Counted from the first letter of the stretch, positions 47,178 to 55,818 are shown. The stretch is 64,000 nucleotides of DNA from Bacillota bacterium (GCA_023392615.1 JAEVYT010000021.1:1-64000); one strand, 5' to 3'. Translations and numbers: made by a program. Notes: generated from the letters alone by a model not told the origin.

Positions 47178-47738
47178 TTGCGTATAATGAATCAGATAAT
47201 ATATGACATTTTTTACAATCTAATCGGATATCTACCATATGCAATGACTACCGGTCTGCTTCTGTTTTCAATGATCCTGTTATTTAACCGGTATATATTA
47301 AAAATTAAGTTACAAGATTACGATCATAGCTACCAGTACCGAATCCTATTAGCATACATCTTATACAATTATGCATTTATGGTATTCTGCCTTACCTATC
47401 TGTCTAGGGAACCGGGATCTAGAAATAAGCTTGATTTAATGCCATTTAGCACTCTTTCCACTAACTGGAGACTGGATGTTTACCCCATCGAGAACATCCT
47501 CCTATTCATCCCGCTTGGAATCTTACTTCCCCTCTTATGGAAGAGATTTCGATCCGGATATCGATGTTTCAAAGCAGGACTGCTGATTAGTGTGATGATT
47601 GAGCTTAGTCAGTTGATTACCGGAAGGGGTTATTGTCAGACTGATGATGTGATTACAAATGTAATTGGAACGATGGTAGGATATTTTATAGTCCATATGT
47701 ACTATTTTTTACAGGAGCAAATCTTAGTGAATCACTGA
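47178..47738 (+). CDS. VanZ-like membrane protein
   Basis: A 186-residue protein with about four to five membrane helices. KLDLMPFST, ENILLFIPLGILLPLLW and MIELSQLITGRGYCQTDDVITNVIG match the VanZ-like pattern. The TTG at 47178 has AGAGGGT upstream; an ATG at 47187 is an alternative. VanZ proteins affect teicoplanin resistance in some bacteria, but most members have no known role. The terminator stem begins inside its last codons. Confidence 0.8.
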   Translation: MRIMNQIIYDIFYNLIGYLPYAMTTGLLLFSMILLFNRYILKIKLQDYDHSYQYRILLAYILYNYAFMVFCLTYLSREPGSRNKLDLMPFSTLSTNWRLDVYPIENILLFIPLGILLPLLWKRFRSGYRCFKAGLLISVMIELSQLITGRGYCQTDDVITNVIGTMVGYFIVHMYYFLQEQILVNH

Positions 47739-47754
47739 AGATTTGCTTTTTTTT
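47716..47754 (+). terminator. Intrinsic terminator overlapping the VanZ-like gene end
   Basis: AGCAAATCTT (47716-47725) pairs exactly with AAGATTTGCT (47738-47747), followed by eight T residues. The loop contains a small AGTGA/TCACT stem. The stop codon at 47736-47738 lies within the hairpin. Confidence 0.85.
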
Positions 47755-47810
47755 GTTGGTTTTTGCTTGTAATATGCACAACTATGTTGGAATAGTACGA
47801 CCACAAATTC

Positions 47811-47839
47811 TTGACACTTCCAAATATTAACATTATTAT
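47811..47839 (+). promoter_or_regulatory. Promoter of surface-protein/sortase/cps control operon
   Basis: TTGACA (47811-47816) is a perfect -35, with TATTAT (47834-47839) 17 bp downstream. The leader before the ATG at 47928 is about 80 nt. Confidence 0.7.
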
Positions 47840-47927
47840 GAATGTAATTTATGTTCAGAATAGGAACAATTAGGGTTCTAGCATGATACAGACGGCTAGA
47901 CATTTTAGATTATAGGGGAGGTTCGAC

Positions 47928-50021
47928 ATGAGAATTCACAGCGTATATAAGGGTAAGATTTGGGCTGTTCGGACATTGGTGAGTGCATTGGTTTTATTGT
48001 TTGCAGTCGTAATACCGGTATCGATATCACAAGCGGCATCATCTCCGTCTCTTTCGAAATCATCAAAGGATATTCTGATTGGTAGCAGTTATCAACTAAA
48101 GGTGACAAATAAGATTGCTAAGTCTACTTATTCCTGGTCGACGGGTAATAAGAGTGTTGCATCAGTGAATAAGCAGGGTAAGGTGACGGGGAATAAGAAG
48201 GGTACCACATATATTTACTGTACAATGAAAGCACCCCGCAAAACGTATCGATTATCTTGTAAGGTAACAGTTATTATGCCGGCGATGGGGATAAGGATAA
48301 CGAATAAGGTTAGTGCTTTGAATGTAGGACAAATTTATACACCGGCGAAGAGCCTAGTACCTAATACCTCCAACGATAAAGTATCATGGACTAGCAGTAA
48401 TTCATCCATTATAAAAATAGACTCATCCGGAAGACTTGTGGCATTAAAAACCGGAACCTCAGCAATCACCGCTAAGTCGTTAAGTGGTGTGAAGAGCACG
48501 ATGACGGTAAAGGTTGTAGATAAGAACGGAACGGTTACAAGTCAGTCCACTCTGAATTCTCTATTGGGAAGTGGTGTGAATAAGATTACCATTCAGACGT
48601 CAAAGCTTTTGAATTTCTATATCCCGATCGGTACTTTTACGAATACAAAGTTGGTGGTGAATGCGCCTAAGTCAGAAGTAGTAAACTACGGGAAGTTCTC
48701 CTCTATCGATTTGAATCAGATTGCCTCCAACACCTGGTTTGAGAATGCAACAGGGAACCAAATGAATGTATATTCATCAGACTCACGTGTAGTGGTTGGG
48801 GAGGATGCTAAGGTTAAAATAACATTAAATGCAAGTAATGCTACAACAAGAGTTGTAAATAACGGTCTCATACAGGATTTGGTTTTAGTGAGTGGTGCGA
48901 ACTTAAGTGTATCAGGAGAATCTAAAACTAAGGTACCGATTAAGGCAAATGTAGCTGGTATAAATGTCACCTCTTCGGTACCGTTAAATCTGAATTGTAC
49001 TAAGAAGATTAAGCTTGTATTATTGCCCGGAGCAGAGAGTTCCAGTATTCAGGCGCTATCGGATGCCGTCGTACCGCAGGTAACCAGTAACTCAATCGTT
49101 AAGGTCACTGTTGGCACCGGTGGTAATGTGAAGGTGGTTACAATTAATCCCGGTGATGGAAATGATCCTGGTGATACCCCTCCCGGTACCTTGAAGAAGA
49201 TATTCCAATTGGATTGTCCGATTACTGATATCACTGCAATTAATGTATCCTATCTGGGGAAAGCATATATGATTAGCTCTTCTGCACTGTCGCTTCTGAC
49301 TCATATGCTTGAGAAGGACCCATCTTTTGTATCCTTCTGGAAAGATACCAAGGATACAACGATGACTTATGACGGCCAAAGTTTCCGCATCTACGGAACG
49401 GAGGGAAGCTCTACGAAGACGGTATCATTTACCGGAGGTCAGTTTGATGGTAAGGTATTTACCATTACCATGAATACGGATGGATCAGTAAAGATATTAA
49501 GTAATTTGACAGGCGCAGCATTTACATTTAGTAAGGGTTCGGATGATAGAACTTTAATCGTTAGTGGGGAAGCCTCAAGATTATCCCAATTTACATTTAC
49601 TATTCTAGTGGGCTCCACTTATACTCTTGAGAAATCATATAAAGAGATGAAATCAATTAATATCATTTATGGTAATAGCACTTATGAAGTCAATAAGGAC
49701 ATCATCGATCAGTTAGCACATTTTATCGATGGAGAATCCTTGTATCTGACGGTATGGAAGGACACGACGAATACAACGAAGACCTATAACGGTCAGACAG
49801 TAAAGGTTACCGGTAAGGCAGGAAGTATGACGAAGACAGTATCATTCAGTGGTGGACAGCTGAATGGCAAATCCTATACTGTGACCGTGAATACAGATCA
49901 TTCCGTAACGGTTACAAGTAATGGAAGCGGCTTAACCTTCAATATCAATAAAGGTACGGATGAGAAGAGTTTAACGATAACCGGAACACCGAAGGGCTTG
50001 ATATTTGCGCCTACTTTCTAG
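47928..50021 (+). CDS. Secreted Ig-like surface protein with duplicated C-terminal domain
   Basis: A 697-residue exported protein. Residues 1-37 are a signal peptide ending ISQAAS. Residues 40-116 and 120-198 are two Big_2-like Ig domains (SWSTGNKSVASV, then SWTSSNSSIIKI). Residues about 200-405 are serine/valine-rich beta strands that could form a beta-helix. After a proline/glycine linker (407-420) a domain of about 120 residues occurs twice (435-555 and 575-692), each with a WKDT motif, TKTVSFxGGQxxGK and NTDxSV. No LPXTG signal or membrane anchor ends the protein. It is probably a matrix or adhesion protein of the polysaccharide coat. Confidence 0.8.
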   Translation: MRIHSVYKGKIWAVRTLVSALVLLFAVVIPVSISQAASSPSLSKSSKDILIGSSYQLKVTNKIAKSTYSWSTGNKSVASVNKQGKVTGNKKGTTYIYCTMKAPRKTYRLSCKVTVIMPAMGIRITNKVSALNVGQIYTPAKSLVPNTSNDKVSWTSSNSSIIKIDSSGRLVALKTGTSAITAKSLSGVKSTMTVKVVDKNGTVTSQSTLNSLLGSGVNKITIQTSKLLNFYIPIGTFTNTKLVVNAPKSEVVNYGKFSSIDLNQIASNTWFENATGNQMNVYSSDSRVVVGEDAKVKITLNASNATTRVVNNGLIQDLVLVSGANLSVSGESKTKVPIKANVAGINVTSSVPLNLNCTKKIKLVLLPGAESSSIQALSDAVVPQVTSNSIVKVTVGTGGNVKVVTINPGDGNDPGDTPPGTLKKIFQLDCPITDITAINVSYLGKAYMISSSALSLLTHMLEKDPSFVSFWKDTKDTTMTYDGQSFRIYGTEGSSTKTVSFTGGQFDGKVFTITMNTDGSVKILSNLTGAAFTFSKGSDDRTLIVSGEASRLSQFTFTILVGSTYTLEKSYKEMKSINIIYGNSTYEVNKDIIDQLAHFIDGESLYLTVWKDTTNTTKTYNGQTVKVTGKAGSMTKTVSFSGGQLNGKSYTVTVNTDHSVTVTSNGSGLTFNINKGTDEKSLTITGTPKGLIFAPTF

Positions 50022-50081
50022 TTAGAACGAATAGATGAGATGTTTTAAGCAAAGTAACATTGTGGTTTAAGGAGGGTACTT

Positions 50082-50753
50082 GTGAAGAAAGGAATGCTAG
50101 GTCTTGCAATTTTACTGATTATCCTCGCTCCGACCTCCATCGTATATGCAGGTACATTGAATAGCTACGAGATGCAGGTGATTTCAGCGGCGAAACAAAT
50201 CTATGTATATAATGGAGAACAATATCAGGTAGATGATAGTTATATTAATCAACTGATTAGTTATCTTTCCTCCGATGGCATCGATCTGAATGAGGATCAG
50301 GAAAAAGAGATTCTGCAGATGTCCTTTTCCAATGTGGAAGAGGGGATCAAAGAAGGATATCTCATTCCGATTACGGATCAGACGAAGTCACCCGGAGTTG
50401 GAAATGATATAAGTGTGGATGATAAGGATAAAGATGGTACGGACAACACACCAACACCTAAGACAACAAATAATAATCAGAACACAAACCATACAAGTAA
50501 TAATCAGAACACCAATAATCAACAGAACTCTTCAACGCCTCAAGATACCATTGGTAATATCCTAACCGGGGGACAAAACCAAAACACTTCTACGGACGTA
50601 ACGGGTACAAGTGAAAGCAATGGTCTGATCATTAAGGCTACCGGTATCGATTTAAAAAATACAGTGATTATGATAACAGGGATGGGATTACTTATGTTAA
50701 TTGGAATATTTGTAACTGTAAAATTTAATTTATTCGCTCATCGTAATGAATAA
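50082..50753 (+). CDS. Secreted tail-anchored protein of the sortase locus
   Basis: A 223-residue protein starting at GTG with AAGGAGGG upstream. It has a signal peptide (1-23), a helical region rich in acidic residues (25-95), an Asn/Thr/Gln-rich low-complexity linker (about 110-175), then IIKATG directly before a hydrophobic helix (about 190-212) and a basic tail ending FAHRNE. The layout motif-helix-basic tail is that of a sortase substrate, though the motif is not LPXTG. Its last eight bases overlap the sortase gene. Confidence 0.68.
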   Translation: MKKGMLGLAILLIILAPTSIVYAGTLNSYEMQVISAAKQIYVYNGEQYQVDDSYINQLISYLSSDGIDLNEDQEKEILQMSFSNVEEGIKEGYLIPITDQTKSPGVGNDISVDDKDKDGTDNTPTPKTTNNNQNTNHTSNNQNTNNQQNSSTPQDTIGNILTGGQNQNTSTDVTGTSESNGLIIKATGIDLKNTVIMITGMGLLMLIGIFVTVKFNLFAHRNE

Positions 50754-51399
50754 ATTTATATTCGGCGCAATTCGGTACATTAGGATGATTTTACTCTTTT
50801 TGGTCTTAGGAGGTATAGTAATTTATGTTGCGGGAAAGCCAATCGCCACATTTGTGATGGCTCAGGGGAATATGGTGATTGCAACAAATGCACCCGTTAG
50901 TCAACAGGGTATGGATACTGACATGTCAAAACTGGTTTTGAATACAAATAGCGCCTCGAAGACGAGCGAATCTCAGGCACCAAAACTGGACACATGTTAC
51001 GGTACAATTACCTGTGACAGAGTAAAATTATCTGCACCGATATATTATGGAGACAGTGATCAATCGTTATTGGTTGGTGTAGGGCAATACCCGGGCGGTT
51101 ATGTACCGGGTCAGGGAAAGCCGATTTTGATTGGTGGACATGATACTACCTTTTTTGCACCACTCGAACAAATTCAGATTGGGGATGTAGTAGAGGTACA
51201 TATGGGGACAGAGCTTCATCGTTATTCGGTATCCTCCAAGATTATCGCTATGGCTGATGATAAAGCGGCTTATGATCTGGCTCAGAACAAAGAACAGCTA
51301 ATACTTTATACATGTTACCCCTTCGGTCAAATGGTTGGATATGGTATGAATCGATTTTTTGTATATTGTGATCCGATTACGAATACACAGGTGGAATAA
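50746..51399 (+). CDS. srtD: Class D-type sortase
   Basis: Membrane transpeptidase of 217 residues. One N-terminal membrane helix (about 10-32) is followed by the catalytic beta-barrel: the active-site histidine in ILIGGHD (about residue 125), the cysteine in LILYTCYPF (TLxTC-like, about 188) and the arginine in NRFFVYC (about 204). The order His-Cys-Arg and the short length fit class D. It probably attaches the preceding protein, or a similar one, to the cell wall or to another protein. Confidence 0.86.
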   Translation: MNKFIFGAIRYIRMILLFLVLGGIVIYVAGKPIATFVMAQGNMVIATNAPVSQQGMDTDMSKLVLNTNSASKTSESQAPKLDTCYGTITCDRVKLSAPIYYGDSDQSLLVGVGQYPGGYVPGQGKPILIGGHDTTFFAPLEQIQIGDVVEVHMGTELHRYSVSSKIIAMADDKAAYDLAQNKEQLILYTCYPFGQMVGYGMNRFFVYCDPITNTQVE

Positions 51400-51411
51400 G
51401 GGGGATAAATC

Positions 51412-52257
51412 ATGAAATTAAGTAAACAGGCGTTGCAAAATCTGGTCAGCAGTATCTTTGCATTTCTCTTAACACTGTTGTTCGTCGTTTTATTTGTAAG
51501 TGTGGGATTTATACTGGGTGTATATGATAATAAGAGTGTGACGAGAGCCATCTATGAAAGCAATTATTATAAAAATGTTTATGATAATTTATATAAAAAC
51601 AGTGAGACAATTATTAAAAAAGCAAATCTGCCGCCTACCGTACTGGCTGATGTGATTACCCTTGATTGTGTCTATATCGAAAGTAAGAATTACGTGGATA
51701 AGGCTTTGGCCGGAACCCCCCCTACAGTAAAGACGCAGGAGCTGACTAACAAATTACTGAATAATATTAATGCTTATCTAAAAAATGAAAATGTGGAACG
51801 CACGAAATCAATGGATCAGGATATAGCGAAGTTGACGAATGCAATCGGTAACCAATATGAGGCTGCGGTACAGCTGCATTTGGCAGATGACATTGTTAAA
51901 AATAAAGCTCGGTTTGAGCAGGTAATCCGTATGTGTATATTGATTTCACTGGCACTGATTGCGATACTCAGTTTCTTCTCAGTGAGGCTTTATAAATATA
52001 AGCACAGGGGCATTCGTTATATTGTATATGCGTTGATAACCTCTTCGTTATTAACGGTCGGAGTAGCATCCTTTCTATTAAAAACAAAACAGTATTCCAG
52101 AATTAATGTCGCGCCGGATTACTATAAGAAGTTAATCAGTGCATATCTTAGATGGGATTCCATGGTTTTTATTTATATTGGATGTATCGGTCTTGTAATG
52201 TCCGCGGCGCTTGCTTATGTTGTCTTTTATATGAAGAAGAGAATTATTAGTCAGTAG
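51412..52257 (+). CDS. Membrane protein of unknown function in the sortase operon
   Basis: A 281-residue protein with one membrane helix at residues 13-35, an extracytoplasmic, mostly helical domain (about 36-168) and three further helices (about 170-190, 202-222, 250-273). The external domain contains many Asn, Lys and Tyr residues and no recognised motif. It starts 13 bases after the sortase gene with GGGGGA upstream and precedes the Wzz-like gene. It may assist sortase or export; function unknown. Confidence 0.6.
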   Translation: MKLSKQALQNLVSSIFAFLLTLLFVVLFVSVGFILGVYDNKSVTRAIYESNYYKNVYDNLYKNSETIIKKANLPPTVLADVITLDCVYIESKNYVDKALAGTPPTVKTQELTNKLLNNINAYLKNENVERTKSMDQDIAKLTNAIGNQYEAAVQLHLADDIVKNKARFEQVIRMCILISLALIAILSFFSVRLYKYKHRGIRYIVYALITSSLLTVGVASFLLKTKQYSRINVAPDYYKKLISAYLRWDSMVFIYIGCIGLVMSAALAYVVFYMKKRIISQ

Positions 52258-52297
52258 GATAATCGAATTAAATAGATTTACGTAAAAGGAGTTTTTC

Positions 52298-53038
52298 ATG
52301 GATAATAATGTGAAAGAAGAGAATGAGATAGATCTGATTGAGCTATTCTATGTATTGAAATCCCGTGTCTTTCTTATCCTGTTATCGGGGTTTTTGCTTG
52401 CAGCAGTGGTGGGATTGATCAGCAAATTTACAACGACTCCGATCTATTCTTCCTCGACTCAGCTGTACATACTTACAAAAAGCACTTCGATAACGAGTTT
52501 GGCTGATATTCAACTGGGTGAGCAATTGACACAGGACTATATGGTATTGGTAAAGAGTAGGCCGGTTGTGAACAAGGTGATTGATAATCTGAATTTGAAT
52601 ATGAGTTATGATCAATTAGCAAGTATCATCGCCATCTCGAATCCGAGTAATACCCGTATCCTTGAAGTAACAGCCAATTATCCGGATGCATTTATTGCAA
52701 AAAAGATAGTGGATGAGTTCGCAAAGGTTTCAATCGACCGTATCGCTCAGATTATGGATACTGAGAAACCGACGATTGTGGAGGAGGGGACGATAGCTAA
52801 GTTTCCGTCGAATGTCAACACCAAGAAGAATACCATTCTCGGTGGGATCATTGGCTGTTGTGTGGCAGCGGGAATCCTGATTGTATTATATCTGATGGAT
52901 GATACGCTTAAGAGTGAGGAGGATATTGAAAAATACCTTGGACTCAGTACATTGGCACATATACCGATCTCAACCTACGCCAGTAAACAAACGGGTATCA
53001 GTCATAAGCTGAATAAGAAGCAGAAGGTGATTGCTTAG
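52298..53038 (+). CDS. cpsC: Wzz/CpsC-type chain-length regulator
   Basis: A 246-residue polysaccharide co-polymerase that activates the CpsD kinase and controls polymer length. It has EIDLIELFYVLKSR at the N terminus, two membrane helices (about 27-47 and 180-200), the extracellular Wzz domain between them, a proline-containing segment (AKFPSNVNTKKN) before the second helix, and a short cytosolic tail. AAAAGGAG precedes the start. Confidence 0.9.
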   Translation: MDNNVKEENEIDLIELFYVLKSRVFLILLSGFLLAAVVGLISKFTTTPIYSSSTQLYILTKSTSITSLADIQLGEQLTQDYMVLVKSRPVVNKVIDNLNLNMSYDQLASIIAISNPSNTRILEVTANYPDAFIAKKIVDEFAKVSIDRIAQIMDTEKPTIVEEGTIAKFPSNVNTKKNTILGGIIGCCVAAGILIVLYLMDDTLKSEEDIEKYLGLSTLAHIPISTYASKQTGISHKLNKKQKVIA

Positions 53039-53054
53039 AAGGGGTGGCAAGTGA

Positions 53055-53774
53055 ATGGATCAGATGAACCAGATAAAATATTTTGAGTGCGATGAGATGG
53101 ATTACCGCTCCAAAGAAGCATACAAGGCATTAAGGACTAATATTCAGTTCTGCGGTAATGAGATTAAAGTAATAACGATTACCAGCTGCACACCGAACGA
53201 GGGAAAATCAAGTATATCCTTTAACCTGGCGGTATCCTTTGCCGAGGCAGGCAAGAGAGTGATTCTGATTGATGCTGATATGAGAAAATCCGTACTGATT
53301 GGTCGTTATAAGGTGGGGGAAGTGGAGTGTGGCATGAGTCACTATCTCTCCGGACAGCGTGATCTCAATGACGTCATCTATAGCACCACATATGAAAATA
53401 TGGATATCATATTCTCGGGTAGCTACAGTCCGAATCCTGCTGAGCTTCTGGGACATGATCGGTTTAAGGATATGATTATGATACTCAGGGAAGTATACGA
53501 TTACGTGATAATCGATACACCACCTTTGGGCGCAGTAATAGACAGTGCTATCGTGGCGAAGATATCGGATGGAGCGATAATGGTGGTTGAGGTGAATGCA
53601 ATTAGCTATCGCTTTGCCCAGAATATCAAGGAACAACTGGAGCGCTCGGGATGTCGGATACTGGGAGCCATTATGAATAAGATTCCGGTGGAGAACAGCG
53701 GATATTATCACAAGTATTATAGGAAGTATTACCGCTATTATGGTAAATATTATGAGCATACGAGTATGAATTGA
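53055..53774 (+). CDS. cpsD: CpsD-type bacterial tyrosine kinase
   Basis: Cytosolic BY-kinase, 239 residues, partner of CpsC. The Walker A variant TPNEGKSS (about residues 48-55), Walker A' ILIDADMRKS, and Walker B VIIDTPPLG are present. The C terminus is a dense tyrosine cluster (HKYYRKYYRYYGKYYEH, with eight tyrosines) that is the autophosphorylation site. It starts 16 bases after cpsC. Confidence 0.93.
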   Translation: MDQMNQIKYFECDEMDYRSKEAYKALRTNIQFCGNEIKVITITSCTPNEGKSSISFNLAVSFAEAGKRVILIDADMRKSVLIGRYKVGEVECGMSHYLSGQRDLNDVIYSTTYENMDIIFSGSYSPNPAELLGHDRFKDMIMILREVYDYVIIDTPPLGAVIDSAIVAKISDGAIMVVEVNAISYRFAQNIKEQLERSGCRILGAIMNKIPVENSGYYHKYYRKYYRYYGKYYEHTSMN

Positions 53775-53787
53775 TATAGTGCGAAGT

Positions 53788-53830
53788 AAGGGAGTACGAA
53801 AGCCTTGGAGTAAGGTGATGTGACTCCCTT
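53788..53830 (+). other. Hairpin after cpsD
   Basis: AAGGGAGT (53788-53795) pairs with ACTCCCTT (53823-53830), with an inner CCTT-ggagt-AAGG stem. The following bases are not T-rich, so it may be a weak or factor-dependent terminator, or it may protect the cpsD message. Confidence 0.5.
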
Positions 53831-54076
53831 GTATCATGTAGGGAGAGAGGTCAACCGATTCTTACTGATGGAGAGAAATATGAGATAAAGAATTGATCAA
53901 ATGATATTAATAAGATTGGTATTAATAAAATTGATAATAATAAGATTGGTATGGAATAAGATTGAAATTTCTTGTTTGAAATTAATATTTCAGACAAGAA
54001 TAGAAATAGGAAATAGTAAATTGGTAAAAAATATACTGCATTTCTCAAGTTTCAGCCTGTAGTATCCTTAGCAAAA

Positions 54077-54345
54077 ATAAATATTGAGGAAAAGCTTGAT
54101 AAAGTAAGTGTATGTGGTAAAAAATATATTGAGGAAAAGTTTGATAAAGTAAGTGTATGTGGTAAAAAGCATAATTGAGGAAAAGCTTGATAAAGTAAGT
54201 GTATATGAAAAAAATATATTGAGGAAAAGCTTGATAAAGTAAGTGTATGTGACAGAAAGTATATTGAGGAAAAGCTTGATAAGTTAATTGTAAGCGATAA
54301 AAGTATAATCGAGAAAAAGCCTTATTAGGTAAGAGTAAGTTATAA
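54077..54345. repeat. Six-unit 45-bp tandem repeat
   Basis: The core GAGGAAAAGCTTGATAAAG recurs with its GAGG at 54086, 54131, 54177, 54221, 54266 and 54311, a spacing of 45, 46, 44, 45 and 45. Units 1-4 are nearly identical; units 5 and 6 are diverged. The 46/44 spacing breaks any plus-strand reading frame, and there is no start with a ribosome-binding site, so it is not an obvious coding repeat. Confidence 0.85.
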
Positions 54346-54420
54346 AAAACATAATTCACGCTGTAAGAACAGGTACGATAAGTTTAGTAAGAGATAAATA
54401 ATTAAAGGAATGGGTAGAAT

Positions 54421-55149
54421 ATGAATACGCTGGAAGGTTTTTTTGATATTCATACACATTTGCTACCCGGAGTTGATGATGGTTCCGCCACGATGGAAGA
54501 GACAATCAGCATGGTAAAAATCGCATTATCTCAGGGAATCAAAACGATTATTGCTACGCCGCACTATGCGGTTGGAAGACAGAACAGATCGGTTGAAGAG
54601 TTGCAAAAACTAAGAGAAAAGGTGGAGCAGGAAGCAAAGAAGCTGGATGAGAACGTAAGAATATTATTGGGGAATGAATTATACTACAGTGATTCCATTG
54701 ACCAAGAGCTGAATGAAAAAAGAGCATTAACTCTCGCCGGAACCAGGTATGTTCTGGTTGAATTCTCATTTGGTGAAAATTACAGGTCAATCTATCGTGG
54801 TATGGATAAACTGATACACAGTGGGTACATACCGATCCTTGCGCATGTGGAGCGTTATTCACATTTGTACAAGCGCGATGAGCTAATTAGTGAACTAATC
54901 AAAATGGGTTGTTATATTCAGATGAACTGCAACAGTCTGATGGGTAGTATCTTGAATGGGAGAGCATATTATAATCGAAAATTAATTGACAGTGGAATGG
55001 TACATTTTTTAGGAAGTGACTGCCACGATCATAGAATTAGAGTGCCATATATGAAGAAAACAGTGCAAATGCTCAAGAAAAAATGTGATAAAGATATCGT
55101 TCACCAAATTGTGTATGAAAATCCTTGCGTGTTTCTGGAAAATGCTTGA
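54421..55149 (+). CDS. cpsB: CpsB/CapC-type tyrosine-protein phosphatase (PHP domain)
   Basis: A 242-residue manganese-dependent phosphatase that dephosphorylates CpsD. It shows the PHP motif DIHTHLLPGVDDG (about residues 9-21), ATPHY, the LGNELYYS stretch, LAHVERY and LGSDCHDH. In many species cpsB precedes cpsC-cpsD; here it follows cpsD after a repeat-filled gap. The last codons contain the -35 box of the rplM promoter. Confidence 0.92.
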   Translation: MNTLEGFFDIHTHLLPGVDDGSATMEETISMVKIALSQGIKTIIATPHYAVGRQNRSVEELQKLREKVEQEAKKLDENVRILLGNELYYSDSIDQELNEKRALTLAGTRYVLVEFSFGENYRSIYRGMDKLIHSGYIPILAHVERYSHLYKRDELISELIKMGCYIQMNCNSLMGSILNGRAYYNRKLIDSGMVHFLGSDCHDHRIRVPYMKKTVQMLKKKCDKDIVHQIVYENPCVFLENA

Positions 55150-55174
55150 CACACCCGGCAACATATAATATAAT
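55146..55174 (+). promoter_or_regulatory. Consensus sigma-A promoter for rplM-rpsI
   Basis: TTGACA (55146-55151) and TATAAT (55169-55174) match consensus exactly, with 17-bp spacing. The -35 overlaps the cpsB stop codon. The predicted leader before rplM is about 180 nt. Confidence 0.85.
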
Positions 55175-55180
55175 AATGAA

Positions 55181-55358
55181 TTGTGACGTGAGAATGCCTG
55201 AACCAAAGCCCCGGTAACGGTATTTTTGAACGTGATTGATGATTTTAGACACAGTATAGCTTAATATGATTGAATATTTCCGATTCAATATTAATATATA
55301 AGCATTTACGGTCGTTACGGAAAAAATAATAAACACATTTTCATAAGGAGGTAAACCC
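55181..55358 (+). promoter_or_regulatory. Long leader of rplM, candidate autoregulatory region
   Basis: The leader contains a hairpin ATTGAAT...ATTCAAT (about 55271-55290) and the partly complementary segments CGGTAAC and GTTACGG. L13 leaders that bind the ribosomal protein are known in Firmicutes; a match to that family is not established here. Confidence 0.35.
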
Positions 55359-55793
55359 ATGAAAAGCTTTATGGCTAGTCCGGCAACAATTGAAAGAAAA
55401 TGGTATGTAGTTGATGCTACAGGACATACATTAGGACGTCTCACATCTGAGATCGCTTCTATTTTAAGAGGTAAAAACAAACCAACCTTTACTCCTCACA
55501 TCGATACAGGTGATTATGTAATCGTAGTTAATGCAGATAAGATTAAGGTAACAGGTAAGAAGCTTGAGCAAAAAATTTACTACAATCACTCCGATTATCC
55601 AGGTGGTATGAGAGAGACAACTTTAGCTCAGTTAATGGCAAAAGACTCTACAGAGGTAATTAGACTTGCAGTGAAAGGCATGTTACCAAAGGGACCTTTA
55701 GGAAGATCCATGATTAACAAATTACATGTATATTCTGGCGCAGAGCACGCTAACGCAGCTCAGAAACCAGAAGTATTAGAGATTAAATACTAA
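55359..55793 (+). CDS. rplM: 50S ribosomal protein L13
   Basis: A 144-residue ribosomal protein with RKWYVVDATGHTLGRL at the N terminus, GDYVIVVNADKIKVTGKK and GMLPKGPLGRSM, all conserved in L13. AAGGAGG precedes the start. It is followed by rpsI at a 25-bp distance, as in most bacteria. Confidence 0.97.
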   Translation: MKSFMASPATIERKWYVVDATGHTLGRLTSEIASILRGKNKPTFTPHIDTGDYVIVVNADKIKVTGKKLEQKIYYNHSDYPGGMRETTLAQLMAKDSTEVIRLAVKGMLPKGPLGRSMINKLHVYSGAEHANAAQKPEVLEIKY

Positions 55794-55818
55794 TAGAGGT
55801 TGAAAGGAGGAAATAACA

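Larger units (their letters stand above)
53775..54420. other. Repeat-containing gap splitting cpsD from cpsB
   Basis: 646 bases without a credible gene. It holds the hairpin at 53788, two copies of AATAAGATTGGTAT about 30 bp apart (53908-53952), and the 45-bp tandem array at 54077-54345. An open frame on the minus strand across the array (54045-54359) is a by-product of the 45-bp periodicity. Confidence 0.6.

Noticed and set aside
47178..47738. Glycopeptide resistance function for the VanZ-like protein
   Set aside because: The family is broad and no van genes are near; only the family name is supported.
53208..53837. 209-codon frame antisense to cpsD
   Set aside because: It lies opposite the well-supported cpsD frame and has no recognisable motif.
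54045..54359. 104-codon minus-strand gene with 15-residue repeats
   Set aside because: The repeats follow from the 45-bp DNA period; there is no convincing ribosome-binding site, and the product is low-complexity and aromatic.
6418..55358. Insertion sequence, prophage or integrase carrying the island
   Set aside because: No transposase, integrase, flanking direct repeats or tRNA gene was seen, so the island's mobility is not supported by sequence here.
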